A stretch of 64,000 nt of DNA from Panagrolaimus kolymaensis (Eukaryota; Nematoda; Chromadorea; Rhabditida; Panagrolaimidae). The stretch spans positions 2,170,001 to 2,234,000 of the forward strand of contig JAJQJQ010000024.1 of NCBI GenBank assembly GCA_028622995.1. Direction: 5' to 3'. The notes beneath the pieces were generated by a model. The model worked only from the letters and a program-made list of their open reading frames with translations, made no database searches and was not told the DNA's origin. Below, piece by piece: positions 1 through 15,000 of this stretch (its first letter is position 1; every line of letters starts with the position of its first letter). The translations under genes and the position numbers were made by a program.

Positions 1-2
1 AC

Positions 3-3000
3 CAACAACAGCAGCAACATTTTTATCAGGAACCTGAAGTTGTACGATCAGCCTCTTATCAGTCGCATACACAACAACCGCAACAACAGCAGCATCAATA
101 TCAAGAAGTTGTTCAACAACAAAATCAACAATCAGTATATTCTCAACCTACTTCTCGACAGCAGCAAAGTCGAGAAGAAGAAGATTATTTTTATCAAACT
201 CGTGAAGAATTAGATTCTCCATACGTATATCAACATTATACTCAACCCCAAATTCAACAACAACAACAATCTCAACAAAGACCCAGTTGGCGACAGCAGC
301 AACAGCCACTTGTAACTTCAAGAGATTCATATTCTTCATCATCTCAACAACAAGTTGATTATAATTTTGAGTCAAATAAACCTCGAACTCATCCCTATCA
401 ACAACTTCCACAACAAACTCAATATTTACTTGAGCAGCAAAATCAACAACATCAACAATTTTATCAACAACAATCAAATATGGCTCCAATTAATTTTAAG
501 CAGCAACAACAACAACAAACACCATCTAAAACTAATGGAGTCCTTCCTCAACAACAGCAACAAATTCAGCAACAAACTCGTGTAACTGGACAACAACAAA
601 CACAACAACGTGGTGGTGCCGGGCAACCCCAACAACAGCAGCAACAAGCCCAACCACAAGTTACGGTTGGAGGAGCAGCAATAAAAGCTCCGAATTTTAC
701 ACAACCTCCTCAACCTGCTATAGCTAAAATTGGAGATTCTGCAACATTTACAGCTAAAATTTCTGGACAACCTGCTCCACAGGTAAGCAAAAGAATAAAA
801 TAATTATCTTTAATAAAACTTTTAAAAATTGGACTGATTTTAAACTGTTTACTACATACATTGCTGCAAAAAATGCTTTTTATTTTTGTTTTTCAAGTGA
901 AATCATAGTTTTCAAAAAAAAAATTAAAGGTTTATTAAAACTGATTAATTTTTTCGTTCTGAGCTATGAGAAGATAAACTGCAGGATGTTGTGCTTGCTT
1001 TTTAGATACTTGCAATTTTTGCTTTTACTAAAAGTTTTTATTTTTGTAAATTAACTCTTTTGATAAGATTTTTTTTGTTTATTACTATTTTTTTAAAAGT
1101 ATATTAAAACTGTTGAGTATTCTGTATGAACTTAAAAAGTATATTAATTATTTTTTGTATACAAAAATTTTTCCTTTAAAAATTGAAGTTCCTTTTTGAT
1201 TGCGTAAAAATTAAAAGAAACTAATAGTTTTTTTGGGAAATTTTTAAAAGCTGATGATACCTTTACACGATTATTTAAATAATTTAACTGTTGAAGATGG
1301 CTTTACGTTATTTGAAGCTCCATAAAAAAATTTAACTCAATCTTAAAAACTGCGTTGAATTTTTTTTTTGTGTATTTGAGTTTAAGAAAGTTATAAACTT
1401 AATACAATTTTTAATACATTTTTTAACTGATCTTTAAATGGAACATTTTTTCCATATAAAATCCTTGGAAAATTTTAAAACTGAAACATAACGATAAATT
1501 AATTTTTTAGGTTAAATGGGTAAAAGCAGATGGAAGTGAAATAAAAACTGATAATAAAAAATATGAAGTTTCTGCCACTAATGGAGTTTACACTCTTATA
1601 ATCAAACAAATTCAACAAAATGATGCTCAAACATATTCGTGCATTGCAAATAATTCTGGTGGAACTAATAAAGCTTCATTCAATATTGCCATTCAAGGTA
1701 AGAAAATTATTTTAAATATATAAAAAATATGAAATTTTAAAAACTGGACTTGATTGCGCTTTTATAAATTTTTATTAAAAAAGAGTAGGAGTTTTTTAAC
1801 TGTCACGAAGCAAAATGCTCCATACAAAATAAATCTTTTTAATCTTAACTGTAAACCCAGCCGCACTCCTATTTAAATAAAAACGGCGAAACTTAACAAA
1901 TTTTTTCTTTAAACTGAATAATAACTTTCCTTCGCCAAAGAAAAAAACTGCGAAGGCAAAAGATCATGCTCAAAAAACAAATTGCTTAATAAAGTTTAAA
2001 ATTGATGAAGAATTTTACAGCTCTTTGCAAAACTTTACATTAATAAATGCTTTTTATGAAAGAAAAAGCTACTTTAAAACTGTTTTTGAGATTGGAAGGG
2101 TTTCAATAAATTTTTGCTAATGAAAAAAAGGAAGAGGGTTTTTAAACTGTTTAAGTAATAATTTATCGACGGCGAAGTTTTTTTTTAAAACTGGGTAAAC
2201 CATTCAATAGTGGCGTCACTTTCCATTTATTTATTTTTTAAATTTGATTATTACAGTTGAGATTAATTTTTTCATTTCTAAACTAAAGTCGATATGTGAG
2301 AAACGAACTCGGATGTTTTTGTTTTGGGTTTTATAAAACTGCATGTTACTGTCAATTGATGACGATAAAAATATTTTTTTGTAATTTATAAAACTGACAT
2401 GTAATAAATAATGCCACATTAAACGATATTTTTTTATTTATGAAAACTGTATTCATCATTTCTTAAGGGCAGTTTATTTTTTGTTAAATTAATAAAATTT
2501 ATCTGGCTTTTTTAAATAGAAAGAGATAAAGAGAGAAGGGAGAAACTCTTCCTAGCATTTTTATGTTAGGATAATAATAAAACTGATAGGGTGCGCCATT
2601 TTATGGACGATAAACAATAGCATAATTTTTGATTTAAAAAAACTGCGATATCGTTAAACATTCTGGGAATAAGAAAAAAATTTAATCCATCAAAACTGCG
2701 TTGATGAATGTGATGTAAAAAATAGTGTAATTTATAATAAAAAAAAAACAAGCTTTTTTGTCAACTGAATACATGGGGATTTCTGACTAATCAAATTGGC
2801 ATGAATTTTATATTTTTTTTACCTATAAGCTACACCATTTTTTGGTAATAAAAAAACTGAGACCTAATAAAAATTTCGGTAATAATAAAAAGAAAAAACT
2901 TTTTCCAAAAAAAATAACTATCAAATTTCACACACACAAATTACTTACAATTTTTATTTTCTTTAAACTGTCAGCTAATAAGATCAAATATTTTTTTTAG

Positions 3001-6000
3001 AAATCAAAAAGAATGAAGCCCCACAATTTACTGGAAAATTTCAATCTGTAACCATTTATGAAACAGATTCATTAAAATTATATTGTAAAGCTGTGAACGA
3101 TGTCACTAAAATGACATGGTCTCGAGATGGAACTCCATTGCAATCAAGTGGAAATATAAAAATTGAAAATAATCCCAAAGCTCCTGGAGAATCAATTTTA
3201 TATTTATCTGATGCAACTATGGCTGATGGTGGATGGTATCAATGTGATGCAACTAATTCATCTGGAACCACATCATTAAAAGGTCGAGTGGTGGTACAAT
3301 CCCGTCAAAAATTGGGAAGTCCTATGCGTGAAAGGATTACTTTAAGAAAAGTTGATCGACGGGAAGCTCTTCGACGATCACCCCAACCCCAAATGATTCC
3401 ATCTAAAGAACCACCAAAATTTTCAACTCAATTACAAAGTTTGCAATTAACTGAAGGGGAACATGCATTATTGGATATTCAATATTCACCTAAAGATGAT
3501 CCAAATCTTAAAATTGCTTGGTTGCTCAATGGAAAAGCTTTATTGGCTTCAAGTCGAGTAACTCAACAAAATGATTTTGGACATGCCGTGCTTGAAATCA
3601 ATCCCGTCACAGTTTTTGATCATGGAGAATATACTATTGTCGTAGTAAATTCCCTTGGTGAAGCTCGACAAACTTGTAACATCGATGTTGTTGGATATCG
3701 TTCTCCCTCGGTTAATGCCTTCCTTCAATCTCAACAACAAGATGGAGGAGGTCGAATGAGTCCTTCAGTATATCAACAAGAACAATCACAAAAAGCAACG
3801 ATGATGTTTGGAAATGCTCCAAGAGTTTCTGGAAATGCCCCAGCCATAGATCGGCCAAATTTCCATAAAGATTTACGTTCACAAGAAATCTTTGAAGGTC
3901 AACCATTATATTTGGAAACTAAATTAACACCAATTAATGATCAAAATTTAAATATTCAATTTTTCTTAAATGGATCTCCCATTCAATCAAGTAAGTGTTT
4001 TCGAAACACATTTTTTTCTAAAATTTAAAAACTGGGGTGTTGGACCATTTTTTTAATAATAATAAAAACTGCAATAAATTTTCTGAGTCGTAAAAACTGA
4101 AATAAATTCTCGAACATTAAAATATTTATTGAAACTTTTTCTTTCCAAAAAAAGAGAATAAAACTGTGATAGTTTTTTTAGGGGAGAGATTAAAATAGTC
4201 TAAAACTGTAGTTAGTAGAAATAAATGCTTATAAATTTTCTAAAACTTTTATTTTATTTTTTTAAACTGTCTTATTTTTAAAAAATTTTTTTATTTAAAA
4301 CTTGTGTGTTTTTCATTTTAATAAAAAATCTCAGATTTTATCAAAGTCGTCATAAAAGGCTGGGCACTTAGGAGCGTAAATATAATTGAAGCTTTTTTTG
4401 CATATTCATGAAAAAAATAAAATAAAACTGGACAATTTCGTAAGTTGTTGATAAAAATTATAAAATTATAAAACTGCGGACCCAAATGTTTTTGTTTTTC
4501 GATTTTGGTTTTTTGCAGTTAAAAATAATTTAAATTTTAATTTCTTTTTTCAAAACTGATGAATCTTTTTTTCTTCTTGAATAGGATTATTTTTAAATTT
4601 AAAAAATCATAAACGAAGTTTTATTTAAACTGATGTTCTTATTTTTTAAATGAATGGAAAATAATAAATGAAAATATGATTAAATATAATTTGTAAATAT
4701 AACTGACAACTCCACTCCATACCACCAACAGAGCTTTATTTTTGAAACAAAAGATTGAAAAAATATTATTTTTATAAACTGAGTTTTTGATCATTGTTTT
4801 GTTGAGACTTTTAAAGACTCAATAAAATCCATGCACTTAAATTTTTTTAACTGAAGATGAGGAGATTCTGAAAGCTATTGAGGAGGACAAAAAAATATAT
4901 AAAAACTGAATATTATTTGACAAATCAAAAATAGGAAAACAAATATATTTATAAAAAATTAACTGCAAATGTAAAACAATTATTAAAAAATATTAATTTT
5001 TCTTTTATTTTTTTCCAGATGATCGAACTCAAATTCAAATCCAACATGGCTTTGTCGTATTATCAATTGCTGAATCACAATTATCTGATGCCGGATTATA
5101 TTCCATTCAAGCTACAAATGAACGAGGTCAAGCTGAAACAACCGCGACCATTCTCGTTCATCCTCGAGCTGATATACTTAAAGAAAATCAAGGATATGAT
5201 GTTGAAGATGTTCGAGATATTCAATATTCGGTTAATAAAGGACAAAAATCTGCTCCACAATTTTTAACTCAACTTTCTGATTATCATTGCCCTGATGAAC
5301 TTGGTCGATCATATTTTGAAGCGAGAATTCAACCAATTAATGATCCAACTTTGCGTGTGCAATGGTTAAAAGATGATTTACCTTTGCCTAATGCAAATCG
5401 AATTCAAACTTTTCATAATTTTGGTTTTGTTTCTTTAACCTTGCATCCAACATATCCGGAAGATTCTGGAGTATATTCCTGTCAATTAATTAACGACCTT
5501 GGTGAAGCAAAATCATCAGCAAATTTAACTACAATCTATACTGAAACTTTACAACTTGATCCTCTTCATGAAGATTCGCTTCAACAAATAAATGTTATTG
5601 AAGGACATGAAATTCATATTGGACCCATTTTATATGAAAGACCAGAAGAATTTCATTCCCTTGAAGCTCCAAAGGTTGTTCGACCTTTGGCAGCTAAATT
5701 GGAAGTGGAAGAAAATGAACCCGTTCATTTTGAAGCTAGAATTCAACCTGCCTCCGATGTGAAAATGAGCGTACAATGGTATCATAATGGAGCTCCATTG
5801 CCCGCTGCTCATCGATTCCGGCCTATGTTTGATTTTGGTTATGTCGCATTAGATATTTTATATGCCTATCCTGAAGATAGTGGAACTTATACTATGGTAG
5901 CTAAAAATGAAATTGGTGAAGATCAAAGTAGCCTTGAACTTGTGGTAACAAAACAGGGTACCTTATATTTGGATCCTCAACACCCTGAGGGTAAGTAATT

Positions 6001-9000
6001 TTTATTTATTTTTTTAATAATTTTATTAACTCAAACGTAAATGTTAAAAACGTAAAGAATTTTATTTTAACTGAGTAGCTTTTCAAGGGCAGAAAGTGAA
6101 AAAACCCTTTTCATACAAAAATTAATAAATGTGTCTTCTTTTTTTTGGCAACATTAGACTTTATTTTGGAGGAAAAAAATGTGTTCTAGTGTTTAACTGT
6201 TTTTTAATTTTTTTATAACTGACACGAATAAGACATAGCGAAGAAAAAATATTAACTGTGTGATTGTGTTTGCGCATGAAATAGGAAAATAGAAAATTAG
6301 AAAAAAAACCATTGCTGTGATTGATTCAACTAATATCATTCTTTAAAACGTTTCAAAATAAACTTCAACAATTTTTCTAGCAAACATTTATATATAAGAA
6401 AGAAAAAACTGCAATTCAAAGTGTGCTTTTAATTTTTGATGAAAAAAAAGATTAACAAATGTTTTATTTTTAATTAACTGGGGCAGGATTTTTAAACATG
6501 GTTTATTCATTTTAGGAGCTTTAATAAAATTTTATTGATTGAAAATAACAAAAATAATAAATCAAATTTAAAAAAAACTGTAGTTTATTTAAATTGAAGG
6601 GTAACGAAGTTTTATTAATAAACTGCCTCCTTCTTTCTCATCTTGTGTTTAAAAAATTTGAAATTTAAGATAAAAACAAAAAAAAGCTATAAATAATTTT
6701 TAAAATTAAGTCGAATTTTTTTTTCCACAAAATTTTTATAAATAAACTGTGTTGACTTCATTTTCATTTTAACATCTTTTATATTTTTAAAAACAAAACT
6801 GCCAACTTTGATGTTGTAATCATAATTCTTTTTTTCCAGGACTTGAACGAATCCAAGAATTGGAACAACCCAAAAACTTTGGCTTAACTGAAGTTGCCGA
6901 TCGTGAATGTGATAATCCCCCACATTTTTTGGGTAATTTACAAGACTTGGAATTACACGAACACGATGATTTACATTTTGAATTGAAAGTAAGAAACTTT
7001 TTAAAATTATTTTCTATAACTGCGAGTAGTGAAGGTTAGCGGCTTTTTTTTAAAGTTAACTGTGGATCCCTTACACGCTTGGAAATTTTTTAATTGTAAA
7101 AACTGTGTTTTCTTTTTATTACTTTAAAATTTTTTATCTTAGAAACTTTCTTCTATCGTTTAAAGCAAGTATAAAATAAAATGAATAAAAACTGTTTTAA
7201 AAACCACTTCCAATTTTCTCCTTTTTTAATAAATATTGAAAATCTTGAGCGATAAACATTTTTTTTAAATAAACTGGTGGATTAAGAATAACTCCTTGTT
7301 TTTATTTCCTTTTTTGGATTGCAAAAAAAAAATCTGGCGATGAGAAGATATTTCTTTTTATTCTTTCAATTGTCCCAATTATTAAATTAATCATCAACAT
7401 AAACTGGAGGTTCTTGATTACCATGATTTCTATGATAAGAAACTCTTAGTTTTAAATCAAAGATAGATAATCTTTAATATTTTTTAAAATAAAACTGGCC
7501 AATACTTTCGGCATTTTTTCTGTTTTCATATCGCAGCTTTGTAATTGACATAACTTTTTCTTTAAAAAATTCCACAATTTAATGTCTTTTATTTTTCCGG
7601 TGTTTTCTTTTTTCTACAAAAAAAACATTATTAAAAACTGCTATCAAGAAAATTAGGGGGAATAAATACGCCATATTTCTAAAAAAAAGGATAATTGCAA
7701 GAATGTGTTTAAAAAAAACTGAACACTTCTAAACATTATTTAAGTCGATTTGACAGCTTTTTACGAATCATAGTCAAAATTGCTTATTTTAACTCTAAAA
7801 ACGCTTCACAAAATCAAGAAAAAAACTGTATAATGATAAAAAAAATAAGCCATGTTTTTTTGTATTTTTGTCGTGAGAATAAACTGTGAAAACCTTTGAT
7901 AATTTAATAAGTAAAATAAAAAACATTTTAATTTTAAACTGAAAACTCCTGATGAAATTGATAGATGGATGATTGGTGGGAATTTTTTGTACTTTTTCAA
8001 AACTGCTTCTTCAAAAATTTTTTGTTACATATTAATTTTTATTTTTTACAATACTTTTTTTATTTTTTTTAACAATAATTATTATTTTTAAACTGTATTT
8101 TTGAATATGATAGAAAAAAAATATGAATAATAATAAGGGTTTATTAAAAACTGAATGAGGTTAATATAATAGCTTATATTAATTCTTAAAAACTGTCTTC
8201 AAAATTGGTTTTCTTTAATTTATATTTTGCCATAAAAAATTATTAAAAAAACTTTCTTTCGATATCGTTTTTGCTTTAACTAAATTGTCGGAAAACTTTG
8301 ATTTTTTTAATTCCATTTTAACTGAAAAACCCAATTATTATTTTTTTAACAAAACTGGGATTCATTAACATTTTTTGTTAGTCAATTACTGTGTTTTGCA
8401 AATAAACTGAAGAAAAATTCTTTCTATAAATTTTTTTTAAATGACTTTATTTATTTTATTTTTCGGTTGTTTGTATTAAAACAAAAATATTATTTTAAAC
8501 TGCCCCCAGGTAACAACGGCGGGAAAAAAAATATTTCACACCTCAAAAAATTTTGTTAATAAGGATTTGTTAAAAAACTGCATAACCATTTGATTACTTT
8601 AATATAAATTGCTTAATTTTTTATAAAGTTTAGCTTCAAAAAAATCCAATTAAAGCTGCATAAATAATAAAGACTATAGATTAATTTAATCTAGGATAAA
8701 CTTTTATCATTTTTTTCTGGAAAAATAATCCACTTTTTAAACTTGATTTTCTTTTAAAATTCTTTTTTATTAAATAAACTGTCTTTACGATTTTTCCATA
8801 TTTTTATTTGGACTTTTATTTTTAAACTATGCAGCAAAAGTGTAAAAAATACTGTGTTTTGCTTTATCATTAATTCAATCGTTAAAAAAAGCGCTTTTAA
8901 TATTTTCTTTAAATTTCTTTTTTAAACTGTAGTTTTGGAGCATAGTTTTTTTTATTAAACTGTCTTTTTCATCACTTTTTCATTTTATTATTTTTCTAGC

Positions 9001-12000
9001 TCACTCCTGTTCACGACCCAACGATGATTGTTGAATGGTATTTAAATGATTTACCAGTTATAACTGGTTCTAGAATAAGATCAACATATGATTTTGGTTT
9101 TATTTCGATGGACATCAAAGGTGTTATTCCTGAAGATTCCGGAATATATTCTGTTAAAGCTAAAAATGCCTTAGGAGAGGATGTTCGTCAATGTCAAATT
9201 ATAATTACAGGAAAGGATTCAATTTTATCTCAAACTCAACATGAAGATTCATATGCGAAAATTCAATATCTTGAATCTTTAAATAAATATGGTAGAGAAG
9301 AAATTGAAGAACATGGACCCGATGTAAGAAAAACTATTTTTTTTATTTTTTTTAAACTTGTCACTGCGATCTTTTTTTTTAATTTTTAGAATTATTTAAA
9401 ATTAAAGTAGTCACATTTTTTCTAATGTTTTTTCCCCTAAAAACTGACTAACACAACGAAATCAATTTTTTTCTTCTTAAAAAATTGTTGATAATTTTAA
9501 TTATCGGAAGAATATTCATATTTTTTATTTTCTTGAAACTGTGTACAAAAAGCAAAAAAAAATTTGAAAAAACTGTAGGTATCTTTGATGATTGGCAGAA
9601 TATTTATATTTTTTATTTTTTTAAAACTGAGAACCATAGTATTTTTGTTAAAAACTGTGTAAAAATTTAACGATATGGTTTAATTTTTTTTAGAGTGGCC
9701 CTCAATTTGTTCAAGGCCTTTCAAGTGATGGAATGGAAATCGAAGAAGGTGAACCGGTTCATTTAGAATGTAAAGTTGAACCCGTGAGTGATAATAGCCT
9801 TAAAATTGAATGGCTTAAAGATGGTCATTCTATTCCACATGGTAAGGAAATATTTTTTTAAATATATGATTCGATCAATCGATAGCTTTAGTTTTAACTG
9901 GAGCGTACAGAAATCGGTGAAATAGCTAATTGGCTTTGCATTGTTTATAATTCCAAAATGGATATTAATTTTTGAGAGAAAGTTTTATGGTCTAAACTAA
10001 TTGTTAATTTGGGCATCTTCGTCAAAGAAAATTGTATCAGCCTTTTTTTGCATTAGCGTATTCAAATAATTTAATTGTTATTTGCTTGCTTTTTTAATAA
10101 TTATTTTAAGAACGGGGACAAATTTTTTATGATATTTTATGTAATTGAATTAATTCTTTATATTTTTGCAATCTCCAATTTTTCAAAACTGCAGATTTAA
10201 CCTTATGTTTGTTTTGTAGTAAAAAAATTTTAACTGAACACCTGGTTCTTTAGTTAATTTAATTATAAAAGCAAAATTTTTTTTAATTTTATTAAATCTG
10301 TCCTGGATTAAATTCAGTGCTCATAATTTATCGTTTTAATTGATTTTTGAAAATTAAAAACTGAATTTCTTATATTTCATTTTATTTGCAATAAACTGAG
10401 GATGTGAAAGCGTTTTTTAATAATAAAAATACAAAAAAATATTTGGTTTTTTATTTTAACTGAATACTGTAATTTCCTTTTTTTCAGCCCATCGATTCCG
10501 AACTTTCCATGATTTTGGTTTTGTATCACTTGATATCCTGCATTTTTATGCTGAAGATTCGGGCACTTATACTTGCGTAGCTCGAAATGATTTAGGTGAA
10601 GCTCAAACTTCTACGCAGATTCATTGCGAAGGTAAATATTTTTAACTGTTACTTATAAAATCATTTCAGGCTTCAGTCGACAAAATAAAAAAAAAATTCT
10701 GTGATGACTAAAAAAATTTTTAATTAAACTGCACTTTTACCATTATCGATACCTTTTCCCCGAAAAAAACCCTTATTTTTATCCTAAGTTTTTCTCCCTG
10801 GCAAAAAAAATGCACTTTGGTTTTTTGTTTTTGCTTTTACACCTTTTTTGGTTACACCTTTTTTTAAATCAATTTTTATAGTTAAACTGGGGAGACCATT
10901 GTCTAAAGGTAAGTGATGTAAAATAAATAATCTTCCGGTTAAATAAAACTGGATCGATTGGATACAAAAGAAAACTTTTAAAATAGATATTTTTAATGCT
11001 AAAATCAAAATATAATATTTCTTTATTTTAAAATATGCTTATTTTTTCTGATAAAATTTTTAACTGGAAAACTGTATATAATTACTAAACATTGGTATAG
11101 TAATTAAAAATCTTTTTTTACTATTATTTTTAAACTGCGTATTTGTCAAAAAAACTTGAGAATTTTTCGTTTTTTTATTAAATATAAACTGGACGTTGCG
11201 GCTTTTTAGCCATAAAAAAGATTATTAAAATGTATCATGATACACCCAAAACTTAACTTCGATTATGCTAATAATAAAGAGAATATTTTATTATGGCCTC
11301 TTTTACTGGAAATAAAAATGCAACAACAAAAAAAACTGTGAATAAACAAAAATTTTTTTTAATAAATTAAGTTTTGTTGTTTATGCGAGATGAAACGTAA
11401 AAATAATTTTTTTGCCACGCTTTTAAGTAAAACTGAATCAGGATAAAAAACAAAATTTAAGACCTAAATTTTTAAAATTATAAAAAACTGAGCGGTTGAT
11501 GATTCACATATTTATAAACGAACTGAATAACATTATCCAAATATTAAAATTTGGTACATGACATTTTATTATTACGGTAGTGAGCAATAATTCTTTTTTG
11601 AATAGAATATCAAAACTGGTAATGCTAAAATTCGTAGGAAGCTTTAAAAAAATGATTTATTTTTTTATTAGTAAAACGAACATTTATAAACTGCATTTTG
11701 TTTTATTACATCTTTTTTGAATAGCACTTATAATTATCGACTTAAAAGCCACCTTTTTAGCCTGAACAAAAAAAATAAAAAATCTCTAATTTAAAGAAAA
11801 AAAATAAAACTGAGGAAAATTTTTTTGTCATGAGGGTGTTTTAATACTTTTTGAAACCCAAATTTCCAAAATCAGAAGAAGAATAAAAACTGTACTGAAT
11901 ATTTTTCATTTTTTTTCAAAATTTTAAACTGCAAATGAAGAATTTATTTTGATAGAAAAATTAATGTTAAACAAAGTAACTATTTTCTTTCAAATATCCG

Positions 12001-15000
12001 CTTTTATTCTTTTTCATGCAATTTAGCTTTAAAAGCCATCCCTCATTTTTATAAAAAAATATTTATATTAGTCTTTGTTGTTGTAAACTGCATTTTTTTC
12101 TTTTATACCAATAACAAATCTCATTCTTCTTATTTTATTTTTACATACATATTTTAAGGCAGCAAAAAAAATAAAAAGTAACTTAACTAACTACCCCGGA
12201 TGATTCAAGTCATAAAAAAAATCAAAATCTTTCGAACAAACATTGAAACATTTTTTTGGTTCCCACAAACAAAAATAGCAGCAGCCAGCAGCCACTAGCA
12301 AGCAAAAAAAGAGCAAAAGCAGCAAAATCATCTTCTTCGCAATCTTTTTTTTTCTTGCGCAATGTCGTTGTCAAAGAAAAAAATAATAAAAAAAAATAAG
12401 CAGCAGCCTTAAAAATTTTGTAGGTTGCTTACCTTTTTTTTCTTCTAAGCATGATTCAATTCGATTTTTTGCATTTTTTTTTGCTTTTGCTTCTGACGAA
12501 AAAAAGTAAGCTAAAAAAGAAGCAGCAAAAGTAACTCTAGCGGAGGAGGGAAAAAATCACAAAAAAAGAAGACATCGACAAACTAACAACTAAAAACTAA
12601 AAGTGAACCCGAGTAAAACCAAAAAATTATTTTTCCATTATTTTTTTTATTGTTGATTTTGAACGACGACGACGAAAAAATCGAAAAAATAAAAAACTTG
12701 GATTTTTCTTTTTTTCTTTAGAAAAAAAAGTTGTTTAGTTGTTGTTATTCATTTTTTATTCAAACAAAAAATTAGTAATATTTTTATTATTTATTTTTGA
12801 CGGGAAAGATGTCTAACAACAACGGTAGAAATAGCAGCAGCGGGAGTAATTTACATCCACCAACGCATTCTAAAATTCGTAATATTCCTATTGTTTTAAA
12901 ACCTTCCCATCATCATCAATCTTCTCGATCAGCTTCCTCCCATCCTCAACATTATTCGATTCCAATTCAAATAAAAAATACTGGGGTGCCTTCTTCGCAA
13001 ATATTAGGTCCTAAATCTGCGTTTATGTTATCTCCTCGATCGCATTCACAACAAAAAAGTGTTTCGCCTCGAAAAGAGACTTTTCATCCCCAAAATCGTG
13101 AGGCATCGCCACGAAAGGAAAATTTAAATACCAAAATCGTTCCAATCAATAAAAATAATTTTGGGGATAACAATACTTTTTTACCGAAATCTTCACAACA
13201 ATTAAGTCGATTGAAGCCTGATGAATCATGGTTTTCCACTCCACCGCCCGAATTAAAAATATTAAAATTAAATTTAACTCCGCATCCTCCTACAGCTAAG
13301 GGTGTAATTCTTGGACAATCTCAACACCCTCAATCGTATGCAAGAATTCAAGAGCTTGAAGCCCCTCGAATCGCGCCTGAAGAAGTTCCAGAAGCTGATA
13401 AACAAGTAAGTAAAATTAATTTGGAGAAAAATAATCGATAGATTAAATGGATTTTTAGGCTCCATTTTTTGTTAAACCATTGGGCGATGGACAAACCCTT
13501 GAAGCTAATGAATCAGATAACGTTTATTTGGAAGCTCAAATTGGTCCAACCGATGATAATACCCTCACAGTAAGTTAATGGCACCGAATGAATTTTTTAA
13601 ATCCAAATAAAAAGACAAAATGGAATTTATTTTTGACCCCTCAAATATTCAACAAATCAAAAAATTACACTGAAAATTTTAAAAACTATTTTTTTTAGTA
13701 TGAATGGTTATTAAACGATCAACCAATTATGCAAGCTCATCGATTTGTAACATCATATGATTTTGGTTTCGCCGCTCTTAACATTCTTTATATGTATCCT
13801 GAAGATTCTGGAACTTATACTTTAGTTGTACGAAATTCAGCGGGTGAAGCTCGTTCATCCATTGATATTCAATGTGGTGGAAAAGATTCAATGCTTATGG
13901 ATACTTTCCATCCATCTTCGATTCAAAGAATCACTGAACTTGAAACCCCGGCTCTTAAACCTGACGAAATTGAAGAAGGGCCTAAAGGAGCTCCAAGCAT
14001 TTCCGTTCAACTTCCTACTTCCGTTGAAGATGTAGTTGAAACGGGTACAGTTCATCTTGAAGCTCAATACACTCCTGTTGATGATAATCGATTAAAAGTA
14101 TATTGGTTATTTAATGGAATGCCAATAAAAAATTCAAATCGTTATAAATTACTTAATGATTTTGGTTATGTATCACTTGATATTACTTTTGTTATTCCAG
14201 CTGATGCAGGAGAATATACTTTAGTGGTTGAAAATGACGAAGGTCAAGCGACTAGTACCTCATATTTCGAAGTTCAAGGCTCTGGAGTTATTTATGATGA
14301 TACCAATCATCCAGAATCGCTTCGACGAATTCAAGAAATGGAAGCCATTAAACCCGCAGAACCCACGGATGAAGATTTACCTCCTGAAGCTCCACAATTT
14401 ACTCAACAACTTACAGGTCCAAGTGAAACTTTAATCGAAGGGCAACCTTCACATTTTGATTGTAATGTTCAACCGATAAATGATGCAAATTTAATTATTG
14501 AGTGGTTCCATAATGGAAATCCATTGCAACATTCTTCACGAATTCGAACTATTCATGATTTTGGTTATGTTGCTTTGGAACTTTTACATACGGTTGCGGA
14601 AGATTCTGGAACTTACACCTGTCGAGCAACAAATGCCGCAGGATCAGCTGAAACTTCATTTGATATAACTTGTGAAGCTAAAAGAAATATCTATCTTGAT
14701 CCACATCATGAAGAATCATGGAATAAAATCCAAGAAATGGAAAATCGTGTGGATATTAAAGAACCTTCACCCGATATGAATTTCCCACCTCCACAATTTA
14801 CTCAACCTTTAGAAAACCATGAAGAATTAATTGAAGGTGAAGCGGTGAGACTTGAATGCCGCCTTCAACCTGTAAATGATCCAACGCTTAAAGTTTATTG
14901 GACTTGCAATGGAAATCCTTTGCCTGAATCTTCTCGATTTATGCCTGCTCGAAATATGGATATTGTCACCCTTGATATTTTGGCCGTATATGGCGAAGAT

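Noticed and set aside
148..770. Open frames on the - strand across 148-770
   Set aside because: They are the reverse complement of the CAA/CAG-rich kettin exon (Val/Leu-rich shadow) and have no independent start or splice context.
783..12095. AAACTG as a branch-point sequence
   Set aside because: It occurs many times per intron and far from 3' splice sites, the base after CTG varies, and the short introns in the same gene lack it.
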